Assembly (NCBI GenBank): GCA_949357655.1
Contig: CASHTG010000017.1
Coordinates: forward strand, 186,001 to 250,000
Reading direction: 5' to 3'
Length of the DNA stretch: 64,000 bases
DNA from: Parascedosporium putredinis
Taxonomy: Eukaryota; Ascomycota; Sordariomycetes; Microascales; Microascaceae
The first letter of the stretch is position 1, and each line of letters opens with the position of its first letter. Positions 44,285 to 55,721 of the stretch are shown here, in pieces. Under the pieces are notes generated by a model, which ran no database searches, had not been told where the DNA came from, and was given only the letters and a program-made list of their open reading frames with translations. The position numbers were made by a program, and so were the translations under genes.

Positions 44285-47200
44285 GTCGAAAGAGGACCAG
44301 TCGCTCCAAGGTGGTGACGAAAATATCGTTGGGTTGTCTATATTCCTGGTTGGGCGGACCTGATTGAAAAGAAGGGGGCGAAAACAGGCAGAGTGAGCAG
44401 GATTAATCGGTCGGGGGCGGGCAGGAAGGTCGCCAAGGATAAACTGCACGGGCAAGGTGTGGGGGAAGGAAATAATTGATTCTTTCCCCAGCACAACAAC
44501 AGGAGCGATATTTCCAACACGGTTGGCGAGGGCAGGAGACGGATAGAAGAGACTACAAAAGAATGCTCGCGATGAGGTAAATAGGAGATGGCCCTCTATT
44601 GTCGAAATGTTCAGCAAGCATCACTGAAATGGTTAGTCATCGTGATTTCAGAGACGCGGGAGGTCGAAAGGCCCACAGTTAGGGGCGGAGCAGGAGGCAG
44701 GAGCGAGAAGAGCAATGCCAGTGCCAGGTTGAATGGGGAACGGAGGGCTAGGGGACGAGGGGACGAGGGGAGGCGTAAAACCGATCGGGGCTTTAGGGGA
44801 GGGGGGCAGGCAGGTGGAAGGGGAAGGGGAAGGCTGGTGCTGCGTTTACGACAAACAGCGGGCGTGTTGTGTCAGAGGTGGACTGAACAAGACGGCTAGG
44901 ACTCACCCCGGGTTTCTCTGGTTCCAGCAGCCAGCGGCACCACCAGCACGGGACAGGACAGGCGAAGTAACCAAAGACGTCCAAGTCTGCTGCTCTAGGA
45001 TTCTCCAATGTTACTAGCACTAGTCAGTCAATCGGACTGCCACGATCAAATCGGGGAAGCGGGCTAGAGTGACCGTAATGAGAGTGCAGGCAGGATCAAG
45101 AATAGAAGCGCTCTTCAAGGGCCTGGCCTGGCTGGCCAAGGTACCAATACGCAGTGAGCGACGCGGTGAAATACCATTGACGGGGCGAATTCTTCCAGGT
45201 GCTAATTTGAGAAACGATGCCCTGAAAAGGCCGGGTCTGGGAACAATGAAGGGACCAGCACTCCTGACTTGAGGTATGAGCTAAGGGAAAAGCACTGCAC
45301 GCACTGTACTGGTGGGGGATGGACAGACCAAAACGCAAAGTGGAGGAGCGGGGAGATTGAGGAGGACGCGGCCCCAATCCCACACTGTACGGACTAAGTC
45401 ACTATTGGCGCGAATCCCATCCATGGATGCTGGGCGGCCGGGATTCCAGGACATGTTCCCAGCCTTGAAGACCTGGCAGCCAATAAATACAGTGTCAGTA
45501 TTTCAATTTTCTGACACTCGTCGCTGGCCGCTGGTCCTTTTGTTGGACGGGAAGGCATCGCCGCATCGCACCTGAACGAGGGATCCGGACTTGACACTAC
45601 ACACACCAGACATACACGCACATACATGCACACGGGGCAAAGCAAATCCTTGTTTTATTTTTATTTTATTTATTTTTCGCGATCCACCAACTTGTACAAG
45701 TACTGATGCTCGCACCCGGGAATCCGAGCTCCAGCCCAGCCAGCCAGCCAGCCAAACGCCCAGCCCGCGTCCAGTCCAGCCCACCCAGCCCAGGGGACCC
45801 TCTCTGTTTTGTCTCCAACCAACGATGACGGGTGCCCCACAGGAACCTCTCAGCCAGAGCCACCCCATTTGCTAAGTCCCAAGACTCTGTCTCTCCGTTT
45901 GAGCACCGCCATCCTCACCTTCCAAGCCAAGAAAGCAAGCGGAGTCCCCAGGACTTTGCACGTACGTCGCCCACCAACCTCGTCAGCTTTCGAACGCGCT
46001 CCGATCGGCGCCGGGTTTGTGAAAAGGCCCGTCAATCTTCTTAGGTCCGGGCTTACGGCTCGCTAGGTTTCCTCTTTTTTTTGTTTTTTTTTCTCCTTCC
46101 TTTATTCTTCCTCGTAACTCTTCAGAAAGCTTGGCAAAAAAACGACCCTTGGCACCGGCACTGGCCGGAATGAGAGGTGTGCACACGTACTTCGTAGTAC
46201 ACACGCGTATGTTTCTACACAGGGGGAGGGAGGAGAAAGAGAGAGAAAAAGTTGGTAGACAAGGGGAGAAAAAGGAGTGGCGTCAATCAATACCGAATGC
46301 CTCTGCCAAGGCGGAGCGTCCTTGGCAGTGTTGAAGGGGTCCTTTCCAAAGGCCCGCATGCAAACGTATTGGCATGGCACCAGCCAGCCCACGCCGAAAG
46401 CACAGTGATTGATCACTGATGTGACATCCGCAGAGAACGGGCCTAGTCCTTCGAGAAGGCCCATTTTCTCCCTCGGAGACATCGTGCTGGGGCTAACCAC
46501 AAGTTTCTCGTTTCTTCAACGTTGAGTCGTCTTCAACGTTGTTCAGAGCACACACTAGTCGTCAAGACAGCACGGCTTAGATCAATATTCAAGGTTCACA
46601 TTGTGGGAGAGCTGAGAGTGGTGACAGAATTGGCAATATTAATGCATGGATCAATTGATCCATGGCTGACTCTTATCCGACGTGTTTTCGACACCTTGAT
46701 GCATCCACGGACCCATTCAATCACAAATTGATCAGCCTCACTCGCTTGATGCCTCATCCTACCCTCAAGTGCTCGTCACCCAGATGCACTCCGAATTATC
46801 CTGCAACCCTGATCATTGACACCGATGCAACTAATCGATCGATTATTTGGTGCACGTACAGTGGAACCGTCTGCTTCGACCCTCACTTTACTTTTGGGTG
46901 AGCACCCATTGATGTGAGCTGAGCTGGCAGACAATACCGTCTCCATCAAAGGGTGCACGGGGATAATAAGGGTCCAGCTAGCAGGACTGTGTTGCCTTGA
47001 CTCGCAGGACTGTGTGGGTCAAAATTCCCAGTCAGCCGAGAATTACCCAAAGCGCCACCCCAAACCAGCTGCTTGCAAAAGGCATCATTGAGGCCTCAAT
47101 AATGTCAGAGATGAGCATCACGTGGAAAGGATGCGGAATGATGCACGGTGGCATATAGTTTGAGTACATATTGGGGAATCCTCAGCAGTGCATCGGGTAA

Positions 47201-47812
47201 TCTCCGGCCAACTGTAGAACTTGACCCCAACGGTCCTACTCGTCGAGACAACACAGTCGACAGTCCTCCTGGTCGAACCCAATAATGATACTATACATAT
47301 CCAATAGATGTACTATTTCGGTTGCAAGACGAGTTTGATCCCCTTACAATGTCGTTCTGCCCCCAAGGGGCCTAGCAACTATTAGGTGGTCACCCGGCCT
47401 CTGTTTTCCCTTGCGATTGTTATGCATGGAAAGTGACAGAACCAATCACATGTTGTCAAATTAGCACTCACCCTCCATGACGATAAGACGCAGCCGGCAG
47501 CAGCCGATAACCACTGCCACTGAACCTAAACACCCCCGGCCAAGGTTTATGTTCCTGCCTATTCTCTTCCCCCACGTCAACCACTCGGCATCGGAGCGAC
47601 CGCCTGATATGAGGCACGCGCTCCGCTTTGTCGTCACCGTTGGCCACTAAGTCGCCCTTCCCCTTCCATCCCCCCATCCCCCAACAATTCCTCCTCCTTC
47701 AACAAACAAGCAATACCTTCGCCTCCCTGGATTCCCTTCCTCCATACCGGGAGGTAATTCTCTTTTCTTTTTCCTTTGTTCTAGATCACCATCCACAAAT
47801 TCCTCCTCCATC
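44285..47812. promoter_or_regulatory. Long divergent region, PIP5K / ATG15
   Basis: About 3.5 kb between divergent ATGs. 44,285-44,620 may be PIP5K leader (open frame but Ser/Pro-rich). A (CAGC)n tract lies at 45737-45754 within a C-rich stretch. 46,500-47,460 is noticeably AT-richer and contains perfect palindromes of 20 bp (46645-46664) and 14 bp (46832-46845). No gene recognised. Confidence 0.45.
46645..46664. repeat. Perfect 20-bp palindrome
   Basis: Reads CATGGATCAATTGATCCATG on both strands. It lies in an AT-richer patch upstream of ATG15, about 1.15 kb from its ATG. Function unknown: a dimeric regulator site or chance are both possible. Confidence 0.6.
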
Positions 47813-49764
47813 ATGAAGCCACCGAGACGGACAAGGTGCAGCTCGGCCAAGCGAGTCACCGCCCACGTCCTCTTATCATTCCTCGCACTATCGCCCATCA
47901 CTGTGTCCGCTTTCGGACCACCGCCTCTACCTATCCCCAACTTCGACGACATACTCCTCTCCCCGCGCCGCCGGGCTCTTCGAGACCACACGGCCCCGAA
48001 CCCGCCGAGCACGCCTTTAGCCTTCGGCACATCTTCCACCATGGCACTTACAAGTACCCGCATCTGCACAAACGAAAGGACGTTCACCCGAATACCCAGG
48101 TGATGCTGCTGGCCGAGGACGGATACGACGAACTATCGATACCTCAACGCCTCAAGGTCAAGAGCAGCGGCACGCGCATTGAGCGGCTCAAGGACCGGCG
48201 CCCATCCATTGTCGACCCCTTGGTTGCGGAGAGCAGGCGGAATGGGCACGTGGGCATCTTTGGGCCGTCGGCCTGGACCGTCGACGATATCCCGGCCCCG
48301 AACGTGACGGACAAGGAAACGGTCCTGAACCTGGCTCTTATCGCCTCCAACGCCTACGTAGAAGACGAGGACGGCGCCGACTGGGAAATCATCCGCGACC
48401 CGTACAAGCACGGCGTGAGCTTCGGCTGGGAGCTGGACGGTCTTCGGGGCCACGTCTGGGCTGATGAACGAAACGACACCATCATTATCGGACTCAAAGG
48501 AACGTCGCCTGCCCTGTTTGATGGGGAAGGGACGACGACCAACGACAAGGTCAATGATAATCTGTTCTTCAGCTGCTGTTGCGCCCAGCAAGGACAGTGG
48601 TCGTGGACCAAGGTCTGCGACTGCGCCACGGGGACGTATAGCTGCAACAACACCTGTGTCCGGCAACAGCTGTACGACGAGCACCGCTACTACACGGCCG
48701 GCCGCGAGCTATACTCCAACATCACCGAGATGTACCCGAGCGCCAATGTCTGGCTCGTCGGTCACTCGCTCGGTGGCGCCGTCAGCTCCCTCCTCGGCTT
48801 GACCTACGGCGTTCCCGTCGTTACGTTTGAGGCCGTGCCCGAGGCGCTTCCCGCCAGCCGTTTGGGTCTCCCGGTGCCCCCGGCGCAGACCCGGGTGCTC
48901 CCCAGGCCAGGGAACATACCGGCACCTACCATTTCGGGCACACCGCGGATCCCGTCTACATTGGCACCTGCAACGGTGCCACCTCCACGTGCTCATTCGG
49001 GGGCTACGCCATGGAGTCCGTGTGCCATACCGGCTACGAATGCACGTACGACGTCGTCGCAGACAAGGGCTGGCGCGTCGGCATCGGCACGCACAAGATC
49101 CGGGCCGTGATCCACGACGTGATTATGAAGTACGACACGGTGCCCGAATGCGTGCGCACTCCCGAATGCCGGGACTGCGCCAACTGGAAGATGTACGAGA
49201 GCAACGGGACCGAGACCACGACGCGGTCTACGTCGACGACCCACAGCAAGACGCTCACGAGGACCACAAGGACGGCGACCTGCGAGACGCCTGGCTGGTG
49301 GGGCTGCCTGGACAAGACGACAACGACGACGGGGGGACGGAAACGTCTGGCGTCGTTACGACGACGACGACGAGCACGTCGTCGACCTCGACGTGCAAGA
49401 CTCCGGGCTGGTTTGGCTGCAAGGACAAGACGACCACGACGGAGGAGGTGACCATCACGACCACCCGGCCCGTGACGACGATCCCCAAAGAGACGACGAC
49501 CTGTCTCACGCCCGGGCGCTTCTGGGGCTGCTACGACGACGACATCACTGTGACGGACGGCACCACGACTCGACCCATCTCTTCCTTCACCCCCACGATC
49601 ACATCGACCTCTGCTTCCACCACCGAGGCTTCGTCGACAACCGAGCCTCCGCCGGGGAAACGTGTGTCCGCTGGTCTTGGGTAGGCTATTGCCTCGAGTA
49701 TGGTGATGGCGAGCCCGTCGTCGAAGACCCGGTTCCCGAAGACCCTTGGGTAGGCGAACTCTAA
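47813..49764 (+). CDS. ATG15: Autophagy-related vacuolar lipase ATG15
   Basis: Phospholipase that breaks down autophagic-body membranes inside the vacuole. Single exon, about 651 residues after four corrections. A short basic cytosolic end is followed by one signal-anchor segment (VTAHVLLSFLALSPITVSA), as in ATG15. The lipase_3 domain has the nucleophile elbow NVWLVGHSLGGAVSSLLGL, then VVTFEAVPEALPASRLGLP, the catalytic Asp in FGHTADPVYIGTCNG and the His in MESVCHTGYECTYD. Cysteine pairs SCCCAQ...CDCATGTYSCNNTC fit a lumenal enzyme. The C-terminus is Thr-rich and carries three Cys motifs of the form TCxTPGxxGC. Frame breaks at CCCC 47961-47964, near 48877-48883, GGGGGG 49331-49336 and GGGG 49654-49657 are each repaired by one base. 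Confidence 0.93.
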
Positions 49765-50604
49765 GCACCCGGGTGTACTCCCGTCGCCTCTCCCCTTTTC
49801 TTCCCGTTCCATTTCACCTCGCGGACCTGCCACCTGGTCGCGCTTTGCTTCTCTTTTTCTGCACCTGTTTTCTTTTACTCTTTTTGGCCTTTTCAGGATG
49901 AACATCATCATCCGGCATAGTGGCGTTTAGATCGAGATTTCGATCCATCCATCAAGGGCGTTTTTGTACGGATTTGGATAGTCGCGTTGACTCGGTTTCT
50001 CTTTTCACGTTCCTCCCCTTTGACTTGCGCGTGGCATCTGGAGAAGATTTGAGAAGATACATACAACATTGCTATACTTTTTTGGATGGTTTTTCTTTCC
50101 GCATTCTTTTTTTCCCTATCTCTCTCTCCCCTTCGATTGGAGAGTGTCTTACCTTGATACGAGACGCGAGTCGGTAACAGTCCAGAGGGAACGTACGGAG
50201 TACATACAACATATATATATACACAAACACACACACACACACACACATATTTAGATTCTGGATTTGGATAGTTTTGAGAGAATAGGACCAATATTACGCT
50301 ATATTCCCGAACAGTGAACCATTATTACGTGCAGATAGTGAAGAGCGGACCCCCGCAAGAGTACGTCTAGCAACAATGACGAAGGACAAAAACAAGATTG
50401 GTATTGTATAGCTAGTTTGACCAAGAACTCCAGTAAGAAGCCAGACCCAAGAACCTCCAGCCGCCCCATCCCCAACCTAGCCACCGACTCATGACGTGTA
50501 AAAAAGCTCATATCTCGAGGTATATCCACTCCCAGCCCCCATGCAATTACAAAACACACACCCGCGCATACACACACGCACATACACACACGTGCAATAA
50601 ACGT
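49765..50604. other. Tail-to-tail intergenic region, ATG15 / MTW1
   Basis: 840 bp between converging stops. It includes a (CA)n microsatellite at 50226-50248 and a second CA-rich patch near 50550-50595. No gene recognised. Confidence 0.55.
50226..50248. repeat. (CA)n microsatellite
   Basis: About eleven CA dinucleotides next to a TATATA stretch, in the region between ATG15 and MTW1. Confidence 0.85.
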
Positions 50605-51834
50605 CTAGGATTCGTCCATCGCGTCCTCGTCCATGACCCCGCCAGCCAATATGCCCACCACCCTCTCCAGGTCCTCGACTTCGGCCTTGCTGATGGTCCT
50701 GCCCTCGCCCTGCCACTCGCCGTCGCGAACCTCGCCCTGGGCGCCGAGCTCGAGGCCCCGCGCGTTCTCGAGGTGTTTCCTCGCTAGGCCCTCTACGTAA
50801 CCCACGCGCTCCTTTCTCCAGTTCCGGTTACCCGACGACGAACCCGATCCGGCGCTGCTGCGGCCGCCACTTTGGCCGTCGTTGTCGTCGTTGTCGGTGC
50901 CGACCGAGGCGACGAGGTCCGGGGCCATGTTCTTGAGCGAGGTAGAAAGGGAGCGCAGGGCCTGGAGCTGGGACAGGGTGAAGGCGGTGGTGGTCCGGAG
51001 GGGCGCTTGCGCGTCGCCTTCGGTGAGGGAGCCCATGTCGCGCAAAAGGCGAGCGGGGGCGCGGGTTTCGGGTCCGGGTCGTCCTTGAGCTCGGGGCCGG
51101 GGCGGCCGAGGACGGAGTAGAGCTGGGCGAGGAGGGCGTCGTTCTTGGCTTTTTCGGCTTGTAGGAGGGCGTTGAGGCGCAGGGAGGCGCGCAGCTTCCG
51201 CCGCAGCACGTTGACCGAGGTAGCCGTGGGTCCGCCGGGGCTATCACCGCCGCCAACGTCGCCGCGACCGCTACCGCTGTCGGCATTTTGGCCCTCGGAT
51301 GTGGCGGCGGCAGCGCGATCAAAGTCGAGGCCTTCGTAGTGCCGGAGGCGGATCCACGGCCTGTCTTCGGGGGCGATGCGGAGCAGGTTCTTCATGACGT
51401 AGAGCTCAAAGATGTCAAAGTTGCGGTCGATGCTGGAGCAGAGGAGGGTCTCGAGCTGGTGGGTGCCGTTGTCGATCTCGAACTTGGCGGCGTCGGCGGC
51501 GGTGAGGGGAGCGGACGCGGTGCCGTGGGAGGAGGAGGAGGCCGGGGCGGCGGTCGAGGACGAGGATTTCTTGGCGTCGCGGAAGCCGAGTGCCTTGGGG
51601 GAGGAGTTGGAGAGGTACTGCTCGATGGATTTGAGGGCGCTTTCGGCCAGGATGTTGACGGTGTTGATGATGTCATCGAGGAGGCTCTGGAGGGTGTGTT
51701 TGTTAGAGAAAAGATTCAAGCAACACTTTGATCCTTCTGTGGGCGGGAGACAATGGGGAGCGGTGAGGAGAGCCATACCACGGGAGGGTAGCCAAAGTGC
51801 TCCGTGAGGAGCTCATAATCGGCTTTTGCGCCAT
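50605..51834 (-). CDS. MTW1: Kinetochore protein MIS12/MTW1
   Basis: Two exons, 51834-51779 (19 codons) and 51686-50605, intron 92 nt; 379 residues. The Mis12 head is plain: MAQKADYELLTEHFGYPPV, joined across the intron to SLLDDIINTVNILAESALKS and IEQYLS, followed by TLLCSSIDRNFDIFELYVMK. A coiled-coil region with VLRRKLRASLRLNALLQAEK and a C-terminal acidic helix (EVEDLERVVGILAGGVMDED) follow. Mtw1 is part of the four-subunit Mis12/MIND complex linking CENP-C/Cnn1 to the Ndc80 complex at centromeres. The central Ser/Gly linkers are longer than in yeast. Breaks: AAAA in codons 3-5 (51824-51827) and GGGGG 51055-51059; the first hides the true N-terminus from simple ORF calling. Confidence 0.93.
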
Positions 51835-53128
51835 TGTGGACTGGAAATCACTTCGCGATAAAAACGAAGAAAAAAACAACGCTCGAGAATCTTTTTGGCC
51901 GCGCACGACAGCCTCGGCGGGCGGGAAGTAGAAGGGGAAACAGACGTGGACAATTGTATCTTGCCAGACTGTTTGGTGTCAAATATTCCTTTTCTTCTTT
52001 GGTTGCTGTTCTCGTTGCGGTGGCGCAATCGAGGGGTGGCTCGTGGGCCTCTCTAATGTTCAGCGACGAGGGCGGACGATGCAAGTCGGGGGCAAGCAGG
52101 CGCTAGACGCGACGCGAAGAGATGTGCGAGGCGCAAAACTGCCACTTGGCTCTTGGGTGCGGTTGGTTGGCGTGGTGTGGGTAGTGTGGGTGGTCGTAAC
52201 TTCAATTGCGGAGTCAGCACACACCAACAATTCAGTTCAAGTATCAATCGTTGTTTTGGTGCGGGAAAGAGTACATCTTGAGTCGAGCAGAGGCGGGGAA
52301 GAGGGGCGACTGGCTATGTGTCCATCGACCACCACCAGGCCTGTGGCCGGGTCTTGACTTTAAGCCCAAAACTCAACAGCAATAGAACATAGAATGAAGG
52401 AAGTGCCACACTTCAATGTTCTTTCATTCAATGTTGTTTCCTGTGCTCACCTCCATTGACCCTGCTGATATAGACGGTGCACTATCACAATACGGTGCCG
52501 CACTCGTGTTCCAAAGCCCTCCATGTTTAATGCCTAACCAAGTGAACTAAAAATCAACCCAACCTCAAACCCTGGGCTAGGGCCCTGCACACTCTGCAAT
52601 GCACATGCACAAAATTCCATTCTGCTTGTTCCCTCTGTACATATTCCCAATCGAGCTCCATATGCTCTCTCTCTCCATTAAGGTTGACCCGTCAGAAATT
52701 CATGTGCATTGTTTCCTGTCCGACCGGATTCGCCAGGGATTAGCAAAAGAAAAGCATGTGCCCCACCGTGCGTCCAGTCCTGTCCCCTTCGCTGGCTGGC
52801 GCTTTCACAACCCCGTCGGAGTCTTACGTCACCGACACCAACCGCCGCTAACTCCGTTCCAGGGTCCTCTTTCCCCCCCAAAAGGGTTTTTGCTGTATTC
52901 CATCAAATGTTCTACAAGTCCACGTAGGGAAGGATTCGGTCTAGAAAAAGAATCCCTGAGCGATATACATCCCCACGAACCCTCTTGACATCCGAAGCGC
53001 ATCAACCCCGTCTCTCGATATCCACCACCCACGATTCCCTGCCCCCTCGTGACGATCAGAGCAAAGAGCTTCTTGGCCAACACTCCACGTCTGTATCCCA
53101 ACAGAATCGGTCAACACGAACGGGGACC
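51835..53128. promoter_or_regulatory. Divergent promoter, MTW1 / proline-rich protein gene
   Basis: About 1.3 kb between divergent ATGs. Open frames are short, with no family resemblance. The stretch before 53129 is a typical C-rich fungal leader. Confidence 0.5.
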
Positions 53129-54129
53129 ATGGACTCCTTCAAGGAGAAATTCAACTCGGTCCGCGGCGACGGCATCCGCAACCAAGTAGTACGTCGTTCA
53201 ACCTCCTCCAGAATCCACTCCCTCCCTCCCTCCCTCCCTCCCTCCCTCCCCTTTGATGCAGCTATGAACAATATCTCTAAAAAAGAAAATTCTTCACCTG
53301 TCTCTCTAGTCCAGTAAACTCGGCCGAGGCGGCGACAAGCGCCCAGCAAATACAGGCTACACCCCCGCCCCATCAGAGAACTCCGCGACCCCTCCAGCTT
53401 CGAACCCCCGAAGCGCAACCCTTCCGCCCCTCTACCCCCGCCGCCCCCAAGGACCGCCGGCGCCTCCTCCTCCTCCTCCCCTTCGCCCACAACCTCCCAC
53501 CCCTCCGCCGCCCCGCCAGCCTACTCCTCCTCCTCCTCCTCCTCGAGACCACCCCTCCCGCCCTCCCGCCCCGCCTCCCGCCCCGATCCCAACCCACCTC
53601 TCCCACCCACCCAGACGGCCACCTGAACCAGTCCGCCGTCTCCCGTCTCGGCGCCGCCGGCGTCTCCGTCCCCGGCTTCGGCATATCCCCCTCTTCCCCT
53701 TCCGGTGCGACCCCGCCCAGCCGCCCGCCGCCCAGGGCACCACCTGGGAGCAGAAGAGAGCCGCTCTACGCACCGCCAACGACTTCCACAAGGACCCTCG
53801 ACCGTATCCTTCCAGGATGCCCGGAGCGCCGCGTCAACGGCCAACAACTTCCGGCAGAGGCACGGGGACCAGGTAGCGTCCGCGGCGCGCACCGCCAACA
53901 GCTTCAACCAAAAGTACGGCATTTCCGATCGCGTACAAGGTACCGCCCTATCGGCGGCTCGCACTCCAGAACCGGAAACCGAGACGCCGATCCCCGTCGC
54001 CTCGGCAGCCAAGAAGAAGCCTCCCCTCCTCCTCCTCCCAAGAAGCGCTTCGGCGCCGGTCCCGTTTCTCCGGCCACAGGCGACGCTCCGCCACCACTAC
54101 CCCTAAGTTCTAAGCCGCGTTTTTCATGA
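53129..54129 (+). CDS. Proline-rich protein with repeated RTAN-type helices, function unknown
   Basis: Two exons, 53129-53188 and 53310-54129, intron 121 nt; 294 residues after five one-base corrections, every one in C-rich sequence. It begins with a basic amphipathic stretch MDSFKEKFNSVRGDGIRNQV, then SSKLGRGGDKRPANTGYTP, a long Pro/Ser-rich linker, a conserved-looking VSRLGAAGVSVPGFGI, and a helical region with three related units: ALRTANDFHKD, SAASTANNFRQRHGDQV and SAARTANSFNQKYGISDRV. The tail is KKKPPPPPPKKRFGAG. The polyproline and basic tracts suggest SH3 or actin-regulator binding (inference). I do not recognise the family. Uncorrected ORF calls give only Arg/Pro nonsense, so automated pipelines may miss it. 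Confidence 0.65.
53218..53250. repeat. (CTCC)n tetranucleotide repeat inside an intron
   Basis: Seven to eight CTCC/CCCT units within the intron of the proline-rich gene. Likely length-variable. Confidence 0.85.
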
Positions 54130-54703
54130 TCTGGCGTGGCCCCTTTTCTTTTTTTCTTTTTTTTTCTTTTTCCATCCATGATATTCATTCCATGCATGCA
54201 TCCAGCCCCATGAGAGGAGTTGTGCTTAGGAGTTGTACGAGCGGGAGGGGGGCAGGGGTTGCGGGGATTGCGGGGGTTTACATCATGTCCCCTACTACGA
54301 TCGACGGACCCCAAGTTAGTTCTCATTAATTGATCAAGGCTACGGGTCCCATCCCCTCCATAGCTCAATCTCAACTAGGCAGATAATTCCATCTACTTCA
54401 CTTCATTCATGTGCACACGCCCAAGGCGAAGATTTCAAGCTTTTTGAGTAGTCATTCAGGGTGTCGCAAAAGGCGCACACCCTCGTGGGCAGGTCATGGC
54501 TTCATGGCCCAGCTTTTTGTATTCCGTGCTGCTTAACTTGCAAGGTTTTTGATATACCAAATCATATCGTGAGTTTGGTCATATGGATGCGTCTATACGC
54601 GTGAACTGCGGAAAAAGAGGGGAGGGCAAGGGTGGGAAAAGGGCGAGGGCTTGTTGCTGTTGGAACACAAAAAGGAGCGTCGAGTACCGCAGTATTTGTG
54701 CGC
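54130..54703. other. Tail-to-tail intergenic region
   Basis: 574 bp between the stops of the proline-rich gene and TCTP, with a poly-T-rich stretch at 54147-54170. No gene recognised. Confidence 0.55.
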
Positions 54704-55721
54704 TTAAACCTTCTCAGCCTTGACACCGTGCTTCCAGACAATGACATAGGGGTGACACCATCCTCACGGTAGTTGAGGAGGACGATCCTGCAAGGAACGG
54801 CGCGTTAGAATACCTTGTTCGAAAACGGCCATCGGGCCTTTTGATTAGACAGTCGAATTGCAAACTTACATGGCATCGGGATCCATAGACTCGCCGGTGA
54901 AGAACTCGAAGTCCTTGAAGTTGGGGAGGAGAGTCTCCTTGACGTACTTCTGAGCACCGGTTTCGAATTCCTTGATCACCGACGCATCGGCACCGTTCTC
55001 CTGGAGCTTGTTCTTGACACTCTTCATGTAGCCTAGATTAGAGAGAGAAAAGAAATTAGTGTCTCCAAGCTTTAGAGCAGGTCGCAACCCCGACTGTAGG
55101 GGAGCCTATAACAATTTTTCTCCTTGAGCAGGGGGATAATTGCGTACCCTTGAGATAGGTAAGGTAGCTCTTCTTGTCAAAGGTGGTAGACTGAAGGCGG
55201 AAAGAGTGGACGATGTCGTTGACCTTGACCTCCTGGTCGTCGAGGGCCTCCTCGGCCTCCTCAGCGGAAGCGTTGGCACCGGTATCTGTTCATCGAGAAA
55301 ATTTTCGTCAGTAATCCTGCCTTTCTAATATTGGATTCCCTTTGTTCTTTTCATTTTTCTGTTTCTGTTTCCGATTGGCCTGCGTTTTTCCCATCCACCC
55401 CTGGCTCCTCGAAGACCGGGAAAAGCGCAACGCCATCACCGGAATTTGGAAAGGAAAACACAAAGAAAAGGAAAGTCAAGAGAATAGTTATCAAGGTAGC
55501 CTTCGATTCTCGGGAAGATACTCACCAACGCTCACGTTGCCCTCCGTGATCATGCTGCAGTCGGCCTCGAAGATGACGCCGCCGACCTCCTTGAGGTCGT
55601 AGGAGTCCGAGATGATCTCGTCGCCGGAGAGGAGGTCCTGCAGGTGCGGGGTTGCTTAGTATACATGGGCCCTCGGGAATGAAATGACTTGGTTAGAAGA
55701 ACCCACCTTGTAGATGATCAT
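54704..55721 (-). CDS. Translationally controlled tumour protein homologue (TCTP/Tma19)
   Basis: Five coding exons: 55721-55707 (five codons, MIIYK), 55637-55526, 55285-55148, 55032-54870 and 54787-54704; introns 69, 240, 115 and 82 nt; 170 residues, the usual length. Signatures: DLLSGDEIISDSYDLKEV, VIFEADCSMITEGNVSV, DQEVKVNDIVHSFRLQ, LKGYMKSVKNKLQE, FFTGESMDPDAM, and the C-terminal VLLNYREDGVTPYVIVWKHG ending GVKAEKV. TCTP is an abundant ribosome-associated, Mss4-fold cytosolic protein linked to growth and stress. One base is missing in GGGG 54749-54752, which otherwise replaces the last 13 residues. Highly expressed fungal genes often have several early introns, as here. Confidence 0.94.

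Noticed and set aside
1..55721. Calling the frameshifted genes pseudogenes
   Set aside because: Breaks are all one-base deficits, mostly in short homopolymers, flanking sequence is fully conserved, and essential genes are affected. Assembly error explains them better.
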